A program made the translations under genes and the position numbers. This document shows positions 1-4,853 of a DNA stretch of 6,127 bases, in pieces; position 1 is the stretch's first letter; each line of letters starts with the position of its first letter. Source of the stretch: Methanobacterium sp. (GTDB lineage: Archaea; Methanobacteriota; Methanobacteria; Methanobacteriales; Methanobacteriaceae); the NCBI GenBank assembly GCA_003164415.1, contig PLTK01000104.1:535-6661 (forward strand). The letters run 5' to 3'. A model generated the notes under the pieces. The model did no database searches. It saw only the letters and a program-made list of their open reading frames with translations, and was not told the origin of the DNA.

Positions 1-515
1 AGAGGGTCAACTAATGATATTAACTTAGTATTATCATCCATATTCTCCCTTACAAGTTGTGGTGTGAGTTTGTAACCACATGCCTCATTGTAGATTGGTA
101 TTGACTTGACATGGTCTCCAAAACGACTTGCAAAATTATCTATTATAAGGTAACCTGGATCGCAAGTGATGGTGTTGTCTGTTGGTGCCAAGATATCATT
201 TGTACACAAATAAAGTGATTCTGTACCCCCTGCTGTTATAAGTATCTCAAACCCATTTTGAAGTCCTAAATCTTCTAATATAAGCTTTTTGAGTTCTGGA
301 AAACCTTCTGGTGGTGGGTATTTATTATAATCACGCTTTTTGATACTACTCATCATTGAATCCATAATCTGATTTTCATCATGAAGATGATTTGTATTTT
401 GACCCATCCAGACCATTTCTTTGTCGTTGAATACAAATTCAAAGAATTCATTGGCTGTTTTGTATCCTTTAGGTATTGATTTTGCGGGTTTTGCATATTT
501 TTTTGGTGAAATCAT
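1..515 (-). CDS. PLP-dependent aminotransferase, fold type I (N-terminal half, cut by window edge)
   Basis: Reading the minus strand from ATG at 515 gives 171 uninterrupted codons to the window edge. The protein starts MISPKKYAKPAKSIPKGY. Features typical of class I/II aminotransferases are a YPPPEG segment at residues 66-71 (like the substrate-loop region of HisC/AspC relatives), AGGTES at 95-100 where the cofactor phosphate is usually bound, and CDPGYLIID at 118-126. Family enzymes are about 350-400 residues, so roughly the C-terminal half, including the Schiff-base lysine, is off the left edge. The likely role is transamination of an amino or 2-oxo acid in the cytosol. Substrate (aspartate, histidinol phosphate or another) cannot be told from this half. 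No strong ribosome-binding site precedes the ATG, only GTGAG at about 521-525. An 18-codon ORF ends one base before it. Fold assignment is fairly sure; substrate is unknown. Confidence 0.82.
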   Translation of the reverse strand, partial: MISPKKYAKPAKSIPKGYKTANEFFEFVFNDKEMVWMGQNTNHLHDENQIMDSMMSSIKKRDYNKYPPPEGFPELKKLILEDLGLQNGFEILITAGGTESLYLCTNDILAPTDNTITCDPGYLIIDNFASRFGDHVKSIPIYNEACGYKLTPQLVRENMDDNTKLISLVDP

Positions 516-516
516 A

Positions 517-573
517 TTATCTCACAACACTTTTATATAAATATATTAAAAAAATAGATATCCTCAGAATCAT
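517..573 (-). CDS. Possible 18-residue leader peptide upstream of the aminotransferase
   Basis: On the minus strand an ATG at 573 opens an ORF encoding MILRISIFLIYLYKSVVR and stops with TAA at 517-519, one base before the aminotransferase ATG at 515. An AGGAG motif (578-582) lies four bases upstream, a better ribosome-binding site than the aminotransferase itself has. The reading frame differs from the aminotransferase, so this is not an N-terminal extension of it. It could be a translated leader coupled to the downstream gene, or chance in AT-rich DNA. A TATA-like element inside it (533-540) would, if used, start transcription downstream of its own start codon and argue against it. Low confidence. 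Confidence 0.25.
   Translation of the reverse strand: MILRISIFLIYLYKSVVR
533..540 (-). promoter_or_regulatory. TATA-like element before the aminotransferase gene
   Basis: The minus strand reads TTATATAA here, within a longer run of A and T. It lies about 21 bases upstream of the ATG at 515, so initiation from it would give essentially no leader. The surrounding DNA is so AT-rich that TATA-like strings are common; the palindromic box at 693-702 is an alternative giving a leader of about 150 bases. Confidence 0.25.
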
Positions 574-716
574 AAGTCTCCTAATTTTGATCATATAGAT
601 GATTCTCCAATATCCTAATCCATTTTTGTTCTTAAGCTCATTAATATTTAATTTCAGATGATTTAAAATTATCGTATTCTAAACAAATAGAGTTTATATA
701 AATGTCAAAAATTAAT

Positions 717-724
717 AAAAAAAA
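717..724 (-). terminator. U-tract, possible radB terminator
   Basis: Eight consecutive A on the plus strand give U8 on the minus-strand transcript, about 117 bases beyond the radB stop codon. It is preceded by ATATGGG and an A-run, with only a weak fold possible. Archaeal transcription often ends at U-runs without a strong hairpin, so this is plausible but unproven. Confidence 0.3.
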
Positions 725-840
725 TCCCATATTTTTTCTAAACTAACTAATATAACCACTTTTAATCTTTAATTCTATCTAAATATTATGACAACTAATA
801 TTATCCTAAATTAGTTAATATGTGAAAATATAATAGGAAT

Positions 841-1539
841 CTATTCAATCCCATGGTCCACAATTCTAAAACGGGCTCTTAGACCTTCAGGCCTACTTCT
901 GTGTCTTTTCAAAGTTGCCGACCTTTCTCCAAGACCATTAGCTCTTGCTAGTTCAACAACAATCTTACTCCAGTATTTGAGGATAGTTCCACCAACAGGT
1001 TCTATAATTCCATCCCCATCAAAAACAGAATAGATGTGATTGGTTATTACTACTGCTACATTATGATTTCTAGCTATTCTAGATAATAATGCCATCTGTT
1101 GACCGAGTTCACGGTTAGTTTGAGATGAATCGCCTTCTTTGAGTCTGTAGAGTGCAACTGCGGAATCAAGTATGATGAGTTCGACGGTCTCTCCCCTAGA
1201 ATCTAATAGATTTTCTATTTTTTTCAAGACTTCTATCTGTTCGTTAAAACTGGTTGGTTCGAATATAATTATGTTATTTGCAAAACTGTCAAATTGATTA
1301 TTTGATATCTGTTTTACCCTTTCTATTGACAATCCACCTTCCGTATCAACATATATAGCTTTATTTCCCTTTTTTGCACAAGATACAAGTAATTGTAGGG
1401 CTATATTAGTTTTTCCTGATCCAGGTGGCCCATAAAATTGAGTTAAACATCCTTTTTCAACACCTCCGCCCATGATCACATCGATGGGGGATCCTGTAGA
1501 TATTTTTGTATTTTCATCTATGTCTGCTAAAACCTTCAT
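841..1539 (-). CDS. radB: DNA repair and recombination protein RadB
   Basis: RadB is the euryarchaeal short RecA/Rad51 paralogue, a cytosolic DNA-binding ATPase thought to modulate RadA-mediated homologous recombination rather than catalyse strand exchange itself. The 232-residue length and the absence of the N-terminal helix-hairpin-helix domain of RadA are typical of RadB. Visible motifs are Walker A GPPGSGKT (37-44), the DTEGG segment with the probable catalytic glutamate (65-69), Walker B LIILDS (121-126), and the ITNH polar motif (165-168). A basic tail rich in arginine (RSATLKRHRSRPEGLRARFR, about 206-225) ends the protein. The ATG at 1539 is supported by AGGAGA seven bases upstream. 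The gene is in the same orientation as the upstream threonylcarbamoyl-AMP synthase gene, but 274 bases and a U-tract separate them, so it is probably a separate transcript. The product call is secure. Confidence 0.95.
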   Translation of the reverse strand: MKVLADIDENTKISTGSPIDVIMGGGVEKGCLTQFYGPPGSGKTNIALQLLVSCAKKGNKAIYVDTEGGLSIERVKQISNNQFDSFANNIIIFEPTSFNEQIEVLKKIENLLDSRGETVELIILDSAVALYRLKEGDSSQTNRELGQQMALLSRIARNHNVAVVITNHIYSVFDGDGIIEPVGGTILKYWSKIVVELARANGLGERSATLKRHRSRPEGLRARFRIVDHGIE

Positions 1540-1544
1540 TTAAA

Positions 1545-1550
1545 TCTCCT
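1545..1550 (-). promoter_or_regulatory. Ribosome-binding site of radB
   Basis: The minus strand reads AGGAGA, five bases from its last base to the ATG at 1539, close to the archaeal consensus AGGAGGTGA. It fixes the radB start. A TATA-like TTTATATT at 1568-1575 lies too close upstream to leave this site in the transcript comfortably, so the real promoter may be farther upstream. Confidence 0.7.
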
Positions 1551-1800
1551 GAATTTAGTATTTTATAAATATAAAAATTCAATATTTTCATCCACTAAAC
1601 AAGTTATTTACCAATTATCCATCATCACAATAAACGAATTAAATTCTAATTTGTAATTGAATTTAATAATAGAAATATCTTTGCTGTCTTAAAATGAAAT
1701 TAAAAGGGAATATTTAGTCGAATAAAAATCATGACCATATTATTTAGAAAATATAAAGAATTTAACTAGTTAAGTCATATGGGGGATACTTCTGAACTAT

Positions 1801-1808
1801 AAAAAAAA
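1801..1808 (-). terminator. U-tract terminator after the threonylcarbamoyl-AMP synthase gene
   Basis: Directly after the TGA stop (1814-1816) the minus strand reads AAAAAG followed by eight T. The A-run can pair with the T-run only weakly, so this looks like a hairpin-poor archaeal U-tract terminator a few bases past the stop codon. It argues against strong read-through into radB. Confidence 0.5.
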
Positions 1809-1813
1809 CTTTT

Positions 1814-2428
1814 TCAGACCATATCCTCTGAACAAATATTTCCAGAACCTTCACGCAAAACTTTAGGAGGATAAACAGTCATATCAATTACAGTAGATGG
1901 AATTCCATGTTTACAAATACCTGCATCCATAATAATATCAATAGAAGACCCTAATTGTTCTAATACTCCGTCTGCAGATTCGGGAATATCATATCCTGAC
2001 AAATTAGCGCTAGTACTGGTAATAGGAAACTCCTTTGAAAGATCTTTACATATACTGTTATCTGGAATTCTAATCCCTATCTTATCACTTCCAGCTGTTA
2101 AAAGTGAAGATATGTTATCATTCTTCTTTAAGATTATAGTAAAAGGTCCTGGTAGGATATTCCTTATGATAGTTTCGGCTTCAGCATCCATGTGTGCAAC
2201 ATGTTTTATATCCTCAATTTTAGAGATGCATACAGATAATGGTTTGTTTAAAGGTCTTTTTTTAATAGAAAAAACTTTGAGAATTGCCTTTTCATCGAAT
2301 ACATTAGCCCCAATTCCATAAACTGTATCTGTAGGATAAACAATGATGGAACCCTTCTTCATGGCCATCCTTGCAATTTTTATTTTATCATGTTCTGAAT
2401 TTGTTCCATCTATCTTAATGATCTTCAT
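1814..2428 (-). CDS. L-threonylcarbamoyladenylate synthase (YrdC/Sua5 family)
   Basis: This enzyme makes threonylcarbamoyl-AMP from threonine, bicarbonate and ATP. The product is the donor used by the KEOPS/Kae1 machinery to form t6A at position 37 of ANN-decoding tRNAs in the cytosol. YrdC-fold signatures are clear: YPTDTVYGIGANVFDE (31-46), the basic KKRPLNKPLSV stretch (56-66) that binds ATP and carbonate, LPGPFTIILK (92-101), GIRIPD (118-123), STSANLSG (138-145) and GIPSTVID (175-182). At 204 residues it is the short TsaC/YrdC-like form without the C-terminal Sua5 domain. The ATG at 2428 is preceded by GGGGTTGAT (2436-2444), a non-consensus ribosome-binding site. It is transcribed divergently from the lipid synthase gene across a 71-base spacer. 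From memory, the Methanothermobacter protein MTH1692 is the likely counterpart. Family assignment is secure. Confidence 0.93.
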   Translation of the reverse strand: MKIIKIDGTNSEHDKIKIARMAMKKGSIIVYPTDTVYGIGANVFDEKAILKVFSIKKRPLNKPLSVCISKIEDIKHVAHMDAEAETIIRNILPGPFTIILKKNDNISSLLTAGSDKIGIRIPDNSICKDLSKEFPITSTSANLSGYDIPESADGVLEQLGSSIDIIMDAGICKHGIPSTVIDMTVYPPKVLREGSGNICSEDMV

Positions 2429-2435
2429 TTAAATA

Positions 2436-2444
2436 ATCAACCCC
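2436..2444 (-). promoter_or_regulatory. Ribosome-binding site GGGGTTGAT
   Basis: The minus strand reads GGGGTTGAT, ending seven bases before the ATG at 2428. It differs in one base from GGGGATGAT before the DUF357 gene, and both resemble the GGAGGTGAT complement of archaeal 16S rRNA with two mismatches. Confidence 0.5.
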
Positions 2445-2468
2445 AATTTTCATTCGTTCCATCCAAAG

Positions 2469-2475
2469 TATATAT
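2469..2475. promoter_or_regulatory. Symmetric TATA box, possibly shared by the two divergent genes
   Basis: TATATAT sits in the 71-base spacer between the divergent starts at 2428 and 2500. On the plus strand it is preceded by CCAAAG, a good match to a purine-rich BRE, and its centre is 28 bases before the ATG at 2500, placing initiation at or next to the start codon. On the minus strand the same bases would start transcription near 2446, giving a leader of about 18 bases that includes GGGGTTGAT. Plus-strand use is better supported than minus-strand use. Confidence 0.5.
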
Positions 2476-2499
2476 CCATTGATATTCATATTTAATTTT

Positions 2500-3087
2500 A
2501 TGCTGAACCGACTTAGACCCCAAGTTAAAGTGTTACTTGATCCTATAGCCAAAAGGATTCGTATAAACCCAAACATTCTAACCATTCTTGGCCTTATAAT
2601 AAGTCTTATATCTGGATATATGTTTGCAACAGGTAATCTACTCGCAGGTGGACTTTTAATCGCATTAAGTGGATTTGTAGACATGTTAGATGGGGCTGTA
2701 GCAAGAAATAATTATCAGACTACTAAGTTCGGAGGATTATTAGACTCCACTGCCGATAGATTTGGAGATGCCTTCATAATTATCGGAATAATTTACGGCG
2801 GATATGTGAATTGGATCTTTGGTATTCTTGCTCTCCACGCATCTTTAACCGTCAGCTACGTAAGAGCTAGAGCAGAATCAGAAGGTATAAAATGCAATGT
2901 TGGAATTGCAGAACGTGCTGAACGTCTTGTTATAATAATGATCGGAGCATTTTTAAGTTATTTCACAGGTTTATACTTCTTAAATGTTAATCCATTAGGA
3001 ATAGCAATCATTCTTATAATGATCTTAGGTTACATAACAGTTTTCCAAAGGGTATATCATTCTTGGAAAGAACTAAAAGGCCAATAA
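2500..3087 (+). CDS. CDP-alcohol phosphatidyltransferase, probably archaetidylinositol phosphate synthase
   Basis: An integral membrane enzyme of ether-lipid synthesis. The probable reaction joins CDP-archaeol to 1L-myo-inositol 1-phosphate, giving archaetidylinositol phosphate and CMP. The family signature DxxDGxxARx8GxxxDxxxD is complete: DMLDGAVAR at 61-69, Gly78, Asp82 and Asp86, numbering from the ATG at 2500. These aspartates bind the two metal ions. Several hydrophobic stretches suggest about six membrane helices. The protein is 195 residues. A TTG at 2479 would add seven residues (I-F-I-F-N-F after the start), but it lies four bases after the TATA box, so the ATG at 2500 is preferred. 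It begins MLNRLRP. No ribosome-binding site precedes it, suggesting a leaderless message. From memory, MTH1691 is the characterised counterpart. The family is certain; substrate could instead be another polar head group, such as serine or glycerol phosphate. Confidence 0.85.
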   Translation: MLNRLRPQVKVLLDPIAKRIRINPNILTILGLIISLISGYMFATGNLLAGGLLIALSGFVDMLDGAVARNNYQTTKFGGLLDSTADRFGDAFIIIGIIYGGYVNWIFGILALHASLTVSYVRARAESEGIKCNVGIAERAERLVIIMIGAFLSYFTGLYFLNVNPLGIAIILIMILGYITVFQRVYHSWKELKGQ

Positions 3088-3113
3088 ATCAATGCTAGTA
3101 AATATTCTAATTA

Positions 3114-3120
3114 TTTTTTT
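3114..3120 (+). terminator. U-tract terminator after the lipid synthase gene
   Basis: A run of seven T begins 27 bases after the TAA stop at 3085-3087 and is followed by six A, so the 13 bases can fold back only weakly. It fits an archaeal U-tract terminator for the plus-strand gene. Confidence 0.4.
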
Positions 3121-3183
3121 AAAAAATTAAATTATTAATTACAATCTATTTCAAAAAATTAGAAACTAATAATTTTAATAAAG

Positions 3184-3209
3184 TATGAAGCCAAATATGT
3201 GGCTTCATA
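3184..3209 (-). terminator. Stem-loop at the end of the small barrel-protein gene
   Basis: A perfect 10-bp inverted repeat, TATGAAGCCA (3184-3193) and TGGCTTCATA (3200-3209), with a six-base loop. It abuts the TAA stop (3210-3212) of the minus-strand gene and is followed on that strand by moderately U-rich DNA (CTTTATT). It lies between convergent genes and could act on both strands; it is one of the few GC-containing structures in the local AT-rich DNA. Confidence 0.6.
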
Positions 3210-3509
3210 TTAATAATCTGTCTTTTCAATTTCTTCTAAATAAAAAACAGCAGGTTTACCCACTACAGTTGCTTCTTGCATTGTCTTTGATAAATCTTCC
3301 GACTCTACAAAATTTTTAGCACTATCCAAATCAGCCCATTCAGTCATCACAACTAAGTGATTAGGATCATTGGTATTTCGTAGTAATTGAGCCCCCTTAG
3401 AGCCTTTGGCTTTTCTTGTAGAACCATCTTCATCATATAATGATTTCCATTTAGCAAAATCTTCCACCCTATGAATAATTAAAACATATGTCAAATTATC
3501 AGCTCCCAT
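3210..3509 (-). CDS. Small dimeric alpha/beta-barrel protein (ABM/cyclase-like)
   Basis: This is a 99-residue soluble protein when started at the ATG at 3509 (MGADNLTYVLIIHRVEDF). The pattern is that of a ferredoxin-like dimeric alpha/beta barrel: strand TYVLIIHRV, helix DFAKWKSLYDE, strand KGAQLLRN, strand HLVVMTEW, helix DLDSAKNFVESEDL and final strand AVFYLEEIE. Such proteins include antibiotic-biosynthesis monooxygenase-like, stress-responsive and cyclase-like families. No haem- or metal-binding residues are obvious, so the function is unknown. A TTG at 3539 would add ten residues that lack the fold pattern. A TATA-like TATTGTATA at 3533-3541, centred about 28 bases before the ATG, favours the shorter form and a leaderless message. 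The gene is isolated, flanked by AT-rich gaps of 122 and 387 bases, and interrupts otherwise core genes. Confidence 0.65.
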   Translation of the reverse strand: MGADNLTYVLIIHRVEDFAKWKSLYDEDGSTRKAKGSKGAQLLRNTNDPNHLVVMTEWADLDSAKNFVESEDLSKTMQEATVVGKPAVFYLEEIEKTDY

Positions 3510-3532
3510 ATCTTCATTATATTTACTTTTAC

Positions 3533-3541
3533 TATACAATA
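3533..3541 (-). promoter_or_regulatory. TATA-like element of the small barrel-protein gene
   Basis: The minus strand reads TATTGTATA, centred about 28 bases upstream of the ATG at 3509, the same geometry as the lipid synthase promoter. There is no ribosome-binding site between it and the ATG, consistent with a leaderless transcript. The local AT bias weakens the call. Confidence 0.3.
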
Positions 3542-3747
3542 TGTTAGTAGTTTGATCTACAAAAAATTTACTAATTTATTATCTCAAAAAAAAATTAAAT
3601 AATTAAAAGTTACAATCCTTGTTATAAACTCAATAATCATTCCAATTTTTATTGATCTTCAACAGGATCAAAACAATTAGGATGTTAATTTTAAAATCTC
3701 ATGCCCGGTATCTTTATTTAATAATTTAAATCAAATAATATTTATTT

Positions 3748-3760
3748 ATTGAAATATTAG
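3748..3760 (+). repeat. 13-bp direct repeat, copy 1
   Basis: ATTGAAATATTAG, identical to bases 3841-3853, with starts 93 bases apart. It lies well upstream of the DUF357 promoter. It may be an operator half of a repressor or activator system, or chance in AT-rich DNA. Confidence 0.5.
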
Positions 3761-3840
3761 TTCTATTAATTGGTTTATTATGTCAAATTTAAAATTTAGA
3801 ATAAACTCGGTGTTATTGTAAACTATTGATCGTTTTTAGG

Positions 3841-3853
3841 ATTGAAATATTAG
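3841..3853 (+). repeat. 13-bp direct repeat, copy 2, next to the DUF357 TATA box
   Basis: The second exact copy of ATTGAAATATTAG ends where the TATA-like element of the DUF357 gene begins, a position where a bound protein would block or assist TBP/TFB. Confidence 0.5.
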
Positions 3854-3860
3854 AATATAA
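3854..3860 (+). promoter_or_regulatory. TATA-like element of the DUF357 gene
   Basis: AATATAA centred at 3857 predicts initiation near 3882-3884. That would leave a leader of about 14 bases that just includes the GGGGATGAT ribosome-binding site before the ATG at 3897. The spacing is coherent, but the prediction comes only from pattern. Confidence 0.4.
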
Positions 3861-3884
3861 GAGTTTGAAGAATTCAAATTATAT

Positions 3885-3893
3885 GGGGATGAT
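3885..3893 (+). promoter_or_regulatory. Ribosome-binding site GGGGATGAT
   Basis: GGGGATGAT ends three bases before the ATG at 3897 and matches seven of nine positions of GGAGGTGAT. It supports the chosen start of the DUF357 gene. Confidence 0.55.
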
Positions 3894-3896
3894 AAT

Positions 3897-4133
3897 ATGG
3901 ATGCTGTTGAAAGAATTGAAAAGGATATTGACCTCTTTGCAAAAAATATAAAAGAAATAGAATCAATAAAAATTAACGAAGAAGAAGGCCAAGTTGTTGA
4001 AATGGCCAAAAATTACAGTAAAGATACGGATTACTATCTTAAAAAAAAGGATTATCTAACCTCATTTGGTTGCATAACCTATGCCCATGGACTTTTAGAT
4101 GCAATACGCCTCCTACATGGACTTATTGAATGA
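3897..4133 (+). CDS. DUF357 family protein
   Basis: A 78-residue acidic, helical protein. The C-terminal half (about residues 37-76) carries the DUF357 signature: a YxxDxxYYLxKxDYxxxFGCIxYAHGLLDA pattern, seen here as YYLKKKDYLTSFGCITYAHG and LLDAIRLLHG. The family is almost confined to archaea and has no established biochemical role. A helical-bundle structure is expected, with the aromatic and glycine residues forming the core. The N-terminal part (DAVERIEKDIDLFAKNIKEI) is probably an amphipathic helix. It is the first gene of a plus-strand cluster, with 47 bases to the DUF47 gene, so cotranscription is likely. Start supported by GGGGATGAT. Family assignment is confident; function unknown. 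Confidence 0.85.
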   Translation: MDAVERIEKDIDLFAKNIKEIESIKINEEEGQVVEMAKNYSKDTDYYLKKKDYLTSFGCITYAHGLLDAIRLLHGLIE

Positions 4134-4171
4134 ATAAATTAAAATGAATTTAATCCTAGAAAATTAAAAAT

Positions 4172-4177
4172 GGGGAT
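4172..4177 (+). promoter_or_regulatory. Ribosome-binding site of the DUF47 gene
   Basis: GGGGAT ends three bases before the ATG at 4181. The context TGGGGAT is the same as before the DUF357 gene, indicating a shared translation signal within the cluster. Confidence 0.5.
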
Positions 4178-4180
4178 AAA

Positions 4181-4837
4181 ATGAGAAATCTATTCAAAAG
4201 GGAATCAAAGGTTGAACAATACTCAAAAGAACATGTAGACATGGTTTACGAGAGTTTAAACCAGCTGAAAATTCTAATGGCGCACTACTACAACAATGAA
4301 TTTGATAAAGTTGAAAAAAAAGTCGATAAAATATCCAAGTTAGAACACGATGCAGACGATATCCGAAGGAAAATGGAGATCGAATTTTATAAGGGAGCAT
4401 TTTTACCTTTTGATAGGGAAGACAGAATAATATTAGCAGAAAATGTCGATAGTGTAGCTGATATGTGCCAAGAAACCGCCTTTGGTATATGTTTAAGCCA
4501 AGTAGATTTCCCAAAGGGTTATATCGAAGATTTTTCAGATCTTATGGATTCTATCAATGAAACAGTAACTGCTTTAAAAAAATGTATCGAACTTTTGGAC
4601 GAAGATCTAGGAGAAGCACTCCAAAAAGCCCACGAAGTCGAAAAATTAGAGGATCAGGTAGACAAAATAGAGAGAAAAATCCTTAAAAGATTGTATATAA
4701 GCTACAAAAATCAAGAAATCGATATTTTAACCCATATAGAAATTAAAGGTACAGTCCTTAGGCTTGGAAATATTGCTGACCGTGCAGAAAATGCATCTGA
4801 TCGAGTTCCAATAATAGTCGCAAAGAGGAAGGGTTAA
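4181..4837 (+). CDS. PhoU-like DUF47 family protein (TIGR00153 type)
   Basis: A 218-residue all-helical cytosolic protein of the PhoU-like DUF47 family. Such proteins are usually encoded beside a Pit-type phosphate permease and are thought to modulate phosphate uptake. Two PhoU-like repeats are visible: KLEHDADDIRRKME (53-66) and KLEDQVDKIERKIL (155-168), each with the acidic ExxxD-type motif that binds metal in PhoU. Between them is the family hallmark FLPFDREDRIIL (74-85) followed by VDSVAD (89-94). The C-terminal NIADRAENASDRV (197-209) is also typical. Length fits the family. No transporter gene is present in the window; instead it sits 47 bases after DUF357 and 16 bases before the DUF434 gene. 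Family confident; the partner in the cell is unknown. Confidence 0.9.
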   Translation: MRNLFKRESKVEQYSKEHVDMVYESLNQLKILMAHYYNNEFDKVEKKVDKISKLEHDADDIRRKMEIEFYKGAFLPFDREDRIILAENVDSVADMCQETAFGICLSQVDFPKGYIEDFSDLMDSINETVTALKKCIELLDEDLGEALQKAHEVEKLEDQVDKIERKILKRLYISYKNQEIDILTHIEIKGTVLRLGNIADRAENASDRVPIIVAKRKG

Positions 4838-4853
4838 TTTAAAAATTAATACA

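Larger units (their letters stand above)
516..840. other. AT-rich intergenic region between radB and the aminotransferase
   Basis: This stretch of 325 bases holds no convincing long gene. On the minus strand, after the radB stop, there is a weak stem-loop (AACTAAT 793-799 with ATTAGTT 810-816), an eight-base U-tract (724 to 717) that could end radB transcription, and a self-complementary TTTATATAAA at 693-702 that could be a TATA box in either direction. The possible leader ORF (517-573) lies nearest the aminotransferase. No tRNA, rRNA, CRISPR repeat or C/D-box pair was seen. Confidence 0.6.
3510..3896. other. AT-rich intergenic region upstream of the DUF357 cluster
   Basis: Divergent spacer of 387 bases without a supportable gene. 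It holds a nine-base A-run (3586-3594, U9 on the minus strand), a small stem-loop TTGATC/GATCAA (3652-3657 and 3666-3671), a less AT-rich patch near 3654-3712, a 13-bp direct repeat (3748-3760 and 3841-3853) and the promoter of the DUF357 gene. Only ORFs of 13-18 codons without convincing ribosome-binding sites were seen. Confidence 0.6.

Noticed and set aside
1622..1628. GTGATGA on the minus strand, a perfect C box of a C/D-box RNA
   Set aside because: No CTGA D or D' box follows at a suitable distance in the next 80 bases and no terminal stem is seen.
1777..1788. ATATGGGGGATA on the plus strand, resembling the ribosome-binding context before DUF357
   Set aside because: No start codon with an open frame follows it on the plus strand; it lies downstream of a minus-strand gene.
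2112..2321. Plus-strand ORF of 69 codons
   Set aside because: It is antisense to the highly conserved threonylcarbamoyl-AMP synthase gene, has no recognisable domain and no ribosome-binding site.
2415..2684. Minus-strand ORF of 89 codons
   Set aside because: It lies antisense over the lipid synthase gene and the divergent promoter; its sequence is unlike any protein I recognise, while the opposite strand encodes a complete family signature.
3584..3640. Minus-strand ORF of 18 codons in the gap before DUF357
   Set aside because: No clear ribosome-binding site (only TTGGA), and its last codons come from the nine-base A-run; likely chance.
3780..3821. Plus-strand ORF of 13 codons starting ATGTCAAATTTAAAA
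   Set aside because: Very short, weak GGTTT upstream, and no link to a downstream gene.
4194..4514. Minus-strand ORF of 106 codons
   Set aside because: Antisense shadow of the DUF47 gene, rich in Tyr, Leu and Cys as expected of a reversed reading of an AT-rich helical protein gene.
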